Shown here: positions 13,516 through 14,962 of the stretch, piece after piece | How positions within the stretch are numbered: the stretch's first letter is position 1 | How the letters are laid out: each line of letters begins with the position of its first letter | Source: RGIG4140 sp045532865 | GTDB lineage: Bacteria; Pseudomonadota; Alphaproteobacteria; CAAHEQ01; UBA3637 | DNA length: 14,962 nt | Assembly (NCBI GenBank): GCA_045532865.1 | Contig: JAZSGT010000047.1 | Span: 1 to 14,962 of the forward strand | Reading direction: 5' to 3' | Notes under the pieces: generated by a model | Told to the model about the DNA's origin: nothing | The model's input: only the letters and a program-made list of their open reading frames with translations | The model's database searches: none | Made by a program: the position numbers and the translations under genes

Positions 13516-14492
13516 TGGAAGAAATTATAAAAGAGTTTGAAGAAAATGGTTTTACAAGAGATGAAGTGATGCGAATCATTAATTTGCGTGGAAGTGAAAA
13601 ACCATTTTTTAAGACTCAAATTTCTGACAGAATAAAAGCATATGTTGATTTTTTTGCAATATATAAAAAGACAAAAAAAGAAAGTATATTGAAATTAAGA
13701 AAAACACCTCGTTTTTTTTCTTATACGCCGCAATATATTGAGCGTAATTTAAAGATGATAAGTGATTTTTTTGATATAAAAGATGAGGCTTGTTTTAAAC
13801 TTTTTTGGAATACACCTAATCTTTTTTCAGTTCCGGTTGCACGAATAAAAAGAAATATTCAATTACAGTCCAATGTTTTGAATTTATCTGTTGATGAGTG
13901 GAAAAAAATAGCTATTCGAAAACCTTCTATTTTACAAAAAAGCGCTCATTTAATTGAAAAAGGAATTTTAACGTGTTCGAACAAGTTGGGTGTTTCAAAA
14001 GAGAAATGGATTAAAATGACTTTAAAAGCCGTTGAACTTTTATCGGCTGATCCGTATATGATTGTGAAAAAAGTAAATGAACTTTCTCATATTTTTTGGA
14101 CAGATAATTTATGTTTGTTAAGTTCATTTGAAAAGTTTCCCTCCTTGATATATGCCGATCCAAAATTGATGCAACAAAAATATGATTTTTTAAAAAAAAT
14201 GTACCAAGATGATTTAATTTTGGTTGATGATGGAGGGGTAAAACATGAAGCATATTTGCAAGAATATTTACTTAAAAAACCTTTTATTTTAGTTTATAGC
14301 TTAGAAGCTTTAAAATTAAAAAGGCTCTATGCAAAGTATATTAAAGAAACAAAAGGAAAGCCTCAAAAGATGGCGCTTTATAAAACTGAAAAAAATATTT
14401 TAGAAGATTTAAAGTCTGCGCCAGAAAGCTTTTGGACAGAGGAAAGAAAAAATTTATTTCATACAAGGATGAATCATGGAAAATCAAGATAA
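13515..14492 (+). CDS. mTERF-like repeat protein 2 (five repeats)
   Basis: This paralogue of the preceding gene has 325 residues when started at 13515. That ATG overlaps the previous stop by one base (TAATG), and its N-terminus (ENGFTRDE, FFKTQISDRI) aligns with the start of protein 1; the in-frame ATG at 13458 would add 19 unaligned residues. Repeats are marked by P65, P101, P137, V173 in place of proline, and P209, again exactly 36 residues apart. The C-terminal domain (about 217-325: QQKYDFLKKMYQDD, SLEALKLKRLYAKYIKE, FWTEE) matches that of protein 1 (IKQKYDFYKQMYLED, SLEVRRVYGLWIKE, FWKRN). Loss of two repeats relative to protein 1 suggests a different or shorter target. The function is unknown beyond probable nucleic-acid binding. 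Confidence 0.72.
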   Translation: MEEIIKEFEENGFTRDEVMRIINLRGSEKPFFKTQISDRIKAYVDFFAIYKKTKKESILKLRKTPRFFSYTPQYIERNLKMISDFFDIKDEACFKLFWNTPNLFSVPVARIKRNIQLQSNVLNLSVDEWKKIAIRKPSILQKSAHLIEKGILTCSNKLGVSKEKWIKMTLKAVELLSADPYMIVKKVNELSHIFWTDNLCLLSSFEKFPSLIYADPKLMQQKYDFLKKMYQDDLILVDDGGVKHEAYLQEYLLKKPFILVYSLEALKLKRLYAKYIKETKGKPQKMALYKTEKNILEDLKSAPESFWTEERKNLFHTRMNHGKSR

Positions 14493-14962
14493 AAAAAAGA
14501 TTTTTAATTATATTGTTTCAGAATTTCGAGCTGTTGGTTTTTCGGATAAACAGATTTTAAGATTAATGGAAAGACGTAAGAGTGAAAATGAATTGGCTCT
14601 TCCATTTTTACGTGTTAATATTAAAGAACGATTTTCTTTGTTTGAAGGGATTTTTTCTGATTGTGGTGTTTCAAAAGAAGATATGTATATCACATTAAGT
14701 GATGGTGTTGTGTTTTCATATTTGCCATCATCCTTGAGTGATTTACTGTCTTTTGTCCAAAAAAAAGGTATTGATTCAAAGTTGTTTTTAAGAGAAATGT
14801 CTTCAACTGCGCATGGTCGAGCTGTGCTTGCTTGGGGTCCAAAAAAGATTAAAAATAATATTAATGATTCGCTAGATATTTTAAATAATTATCAAATATC
14901 AATGTCTGATTTTATGAATATGGCATATAAATATCCAAATATATTAAAAATCAATCCAAAAA
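14476..14962 (+). CDS. mTERF-like repeat protein 3, 5' part
   Basis: An open frame of 162 codons starts at 14476, inside the end of the previous gene (17-base overlap), with AAGGAT a few bases upstream, and runs off the window. The N-terminus shows the same module as its neighbours: VSEFRAVGFSDKQILRLM (14-31), then VNIKERFSLFEGIF (47-60). A repeat proline motif, YKYPNILKINP (151-161), fits the 36-residue pattern, with less clear repeats before it around VVFSYLPSSL (78-87) and AVLAWGPKKI (116-125). It is therefore a third tandem paralogue, more diverged in its first repeats. More copies may follow beyond the window. Confidence 0.7.
   Translation, partial: MENQDKKKIFNYIVSEFRAVGFSDKQILRLMERRKSENELALPFLRVNIKERFSLFEGIFSDCGVSKEDMYITLSDGVVFSYLPSSLSDLLSFVQKKGIDSKLFLREMSSTAHGRAVLAWGPKKIKNNINDSLDILNNYQISMSDFMNMAYKYPNILKINPK

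Overview
The window is AT-rich bacterial chromosome, most likely from an alphaproteobacterium. The best lineage marker is a ChpT-like histidine phosphotransferase, a family typical of that class. A 421-residue Rho and a eukaryotic-type (type 2) isoleucyl-tRNA synthetase fit too. No species can be named from the sequence.

Left part (1-2393, + strand): the 3' end of a D12-class adenine methyltransferase gene, then a complete FokI-like restriction endonuclease. Together they are a type IIS restriction-modification system. Its codon use (many ATA and AGA) differs from the housekeeping genes to the right, which prefer ATT and CGT, so it was probably acquired.

Middle (2394-4112): mostly non-coding. 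It holds tRNA-Gln(TTG) and tRNA-Arg(CCG), both on the minus strand with clear promoters and terminators, and one small membrane-protein gene. Downstream of each tRNA lie units of about 145-170 bp. Each unit has a copy of that tRNA's 3' tail from the T-loop to CCA, three short hairpins whose stems differ in sequence but not in position, a shared core (TCGTTCGC...CTCACCGAAC) and a terminator. They look like scars of small tRNA-targeting elements or a structured repeat family. I do not recognise them as a named family.

Right part: rho (minus), then on the + strand an overlapping cluster of sucC-like, sucD-like and chpT-like genes. The SucD-like protein lacks the phosphorylated histidine and the SucC-like protein lacks its glycine-rich loop, so the pair looks like a pseudo-succinyl-CoA synthetase. 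Next come ileS with its own promoter and terminator, and then a promoter driving an RlmB/TrmH-type rRNA 2'-O-methyltransferase gene. That gene overlaps three successive mTERF-like genes with regular 36-residue repeats, the last cut by the window edge. mTERF proteins are best known from mitochondria and chloroplasts, and in mitochondria one (MTERF4) works with an rRNA methyltransferase (NSUN4). The rlmB-mTERF arrangement is therefore the most intriguing functional context here.
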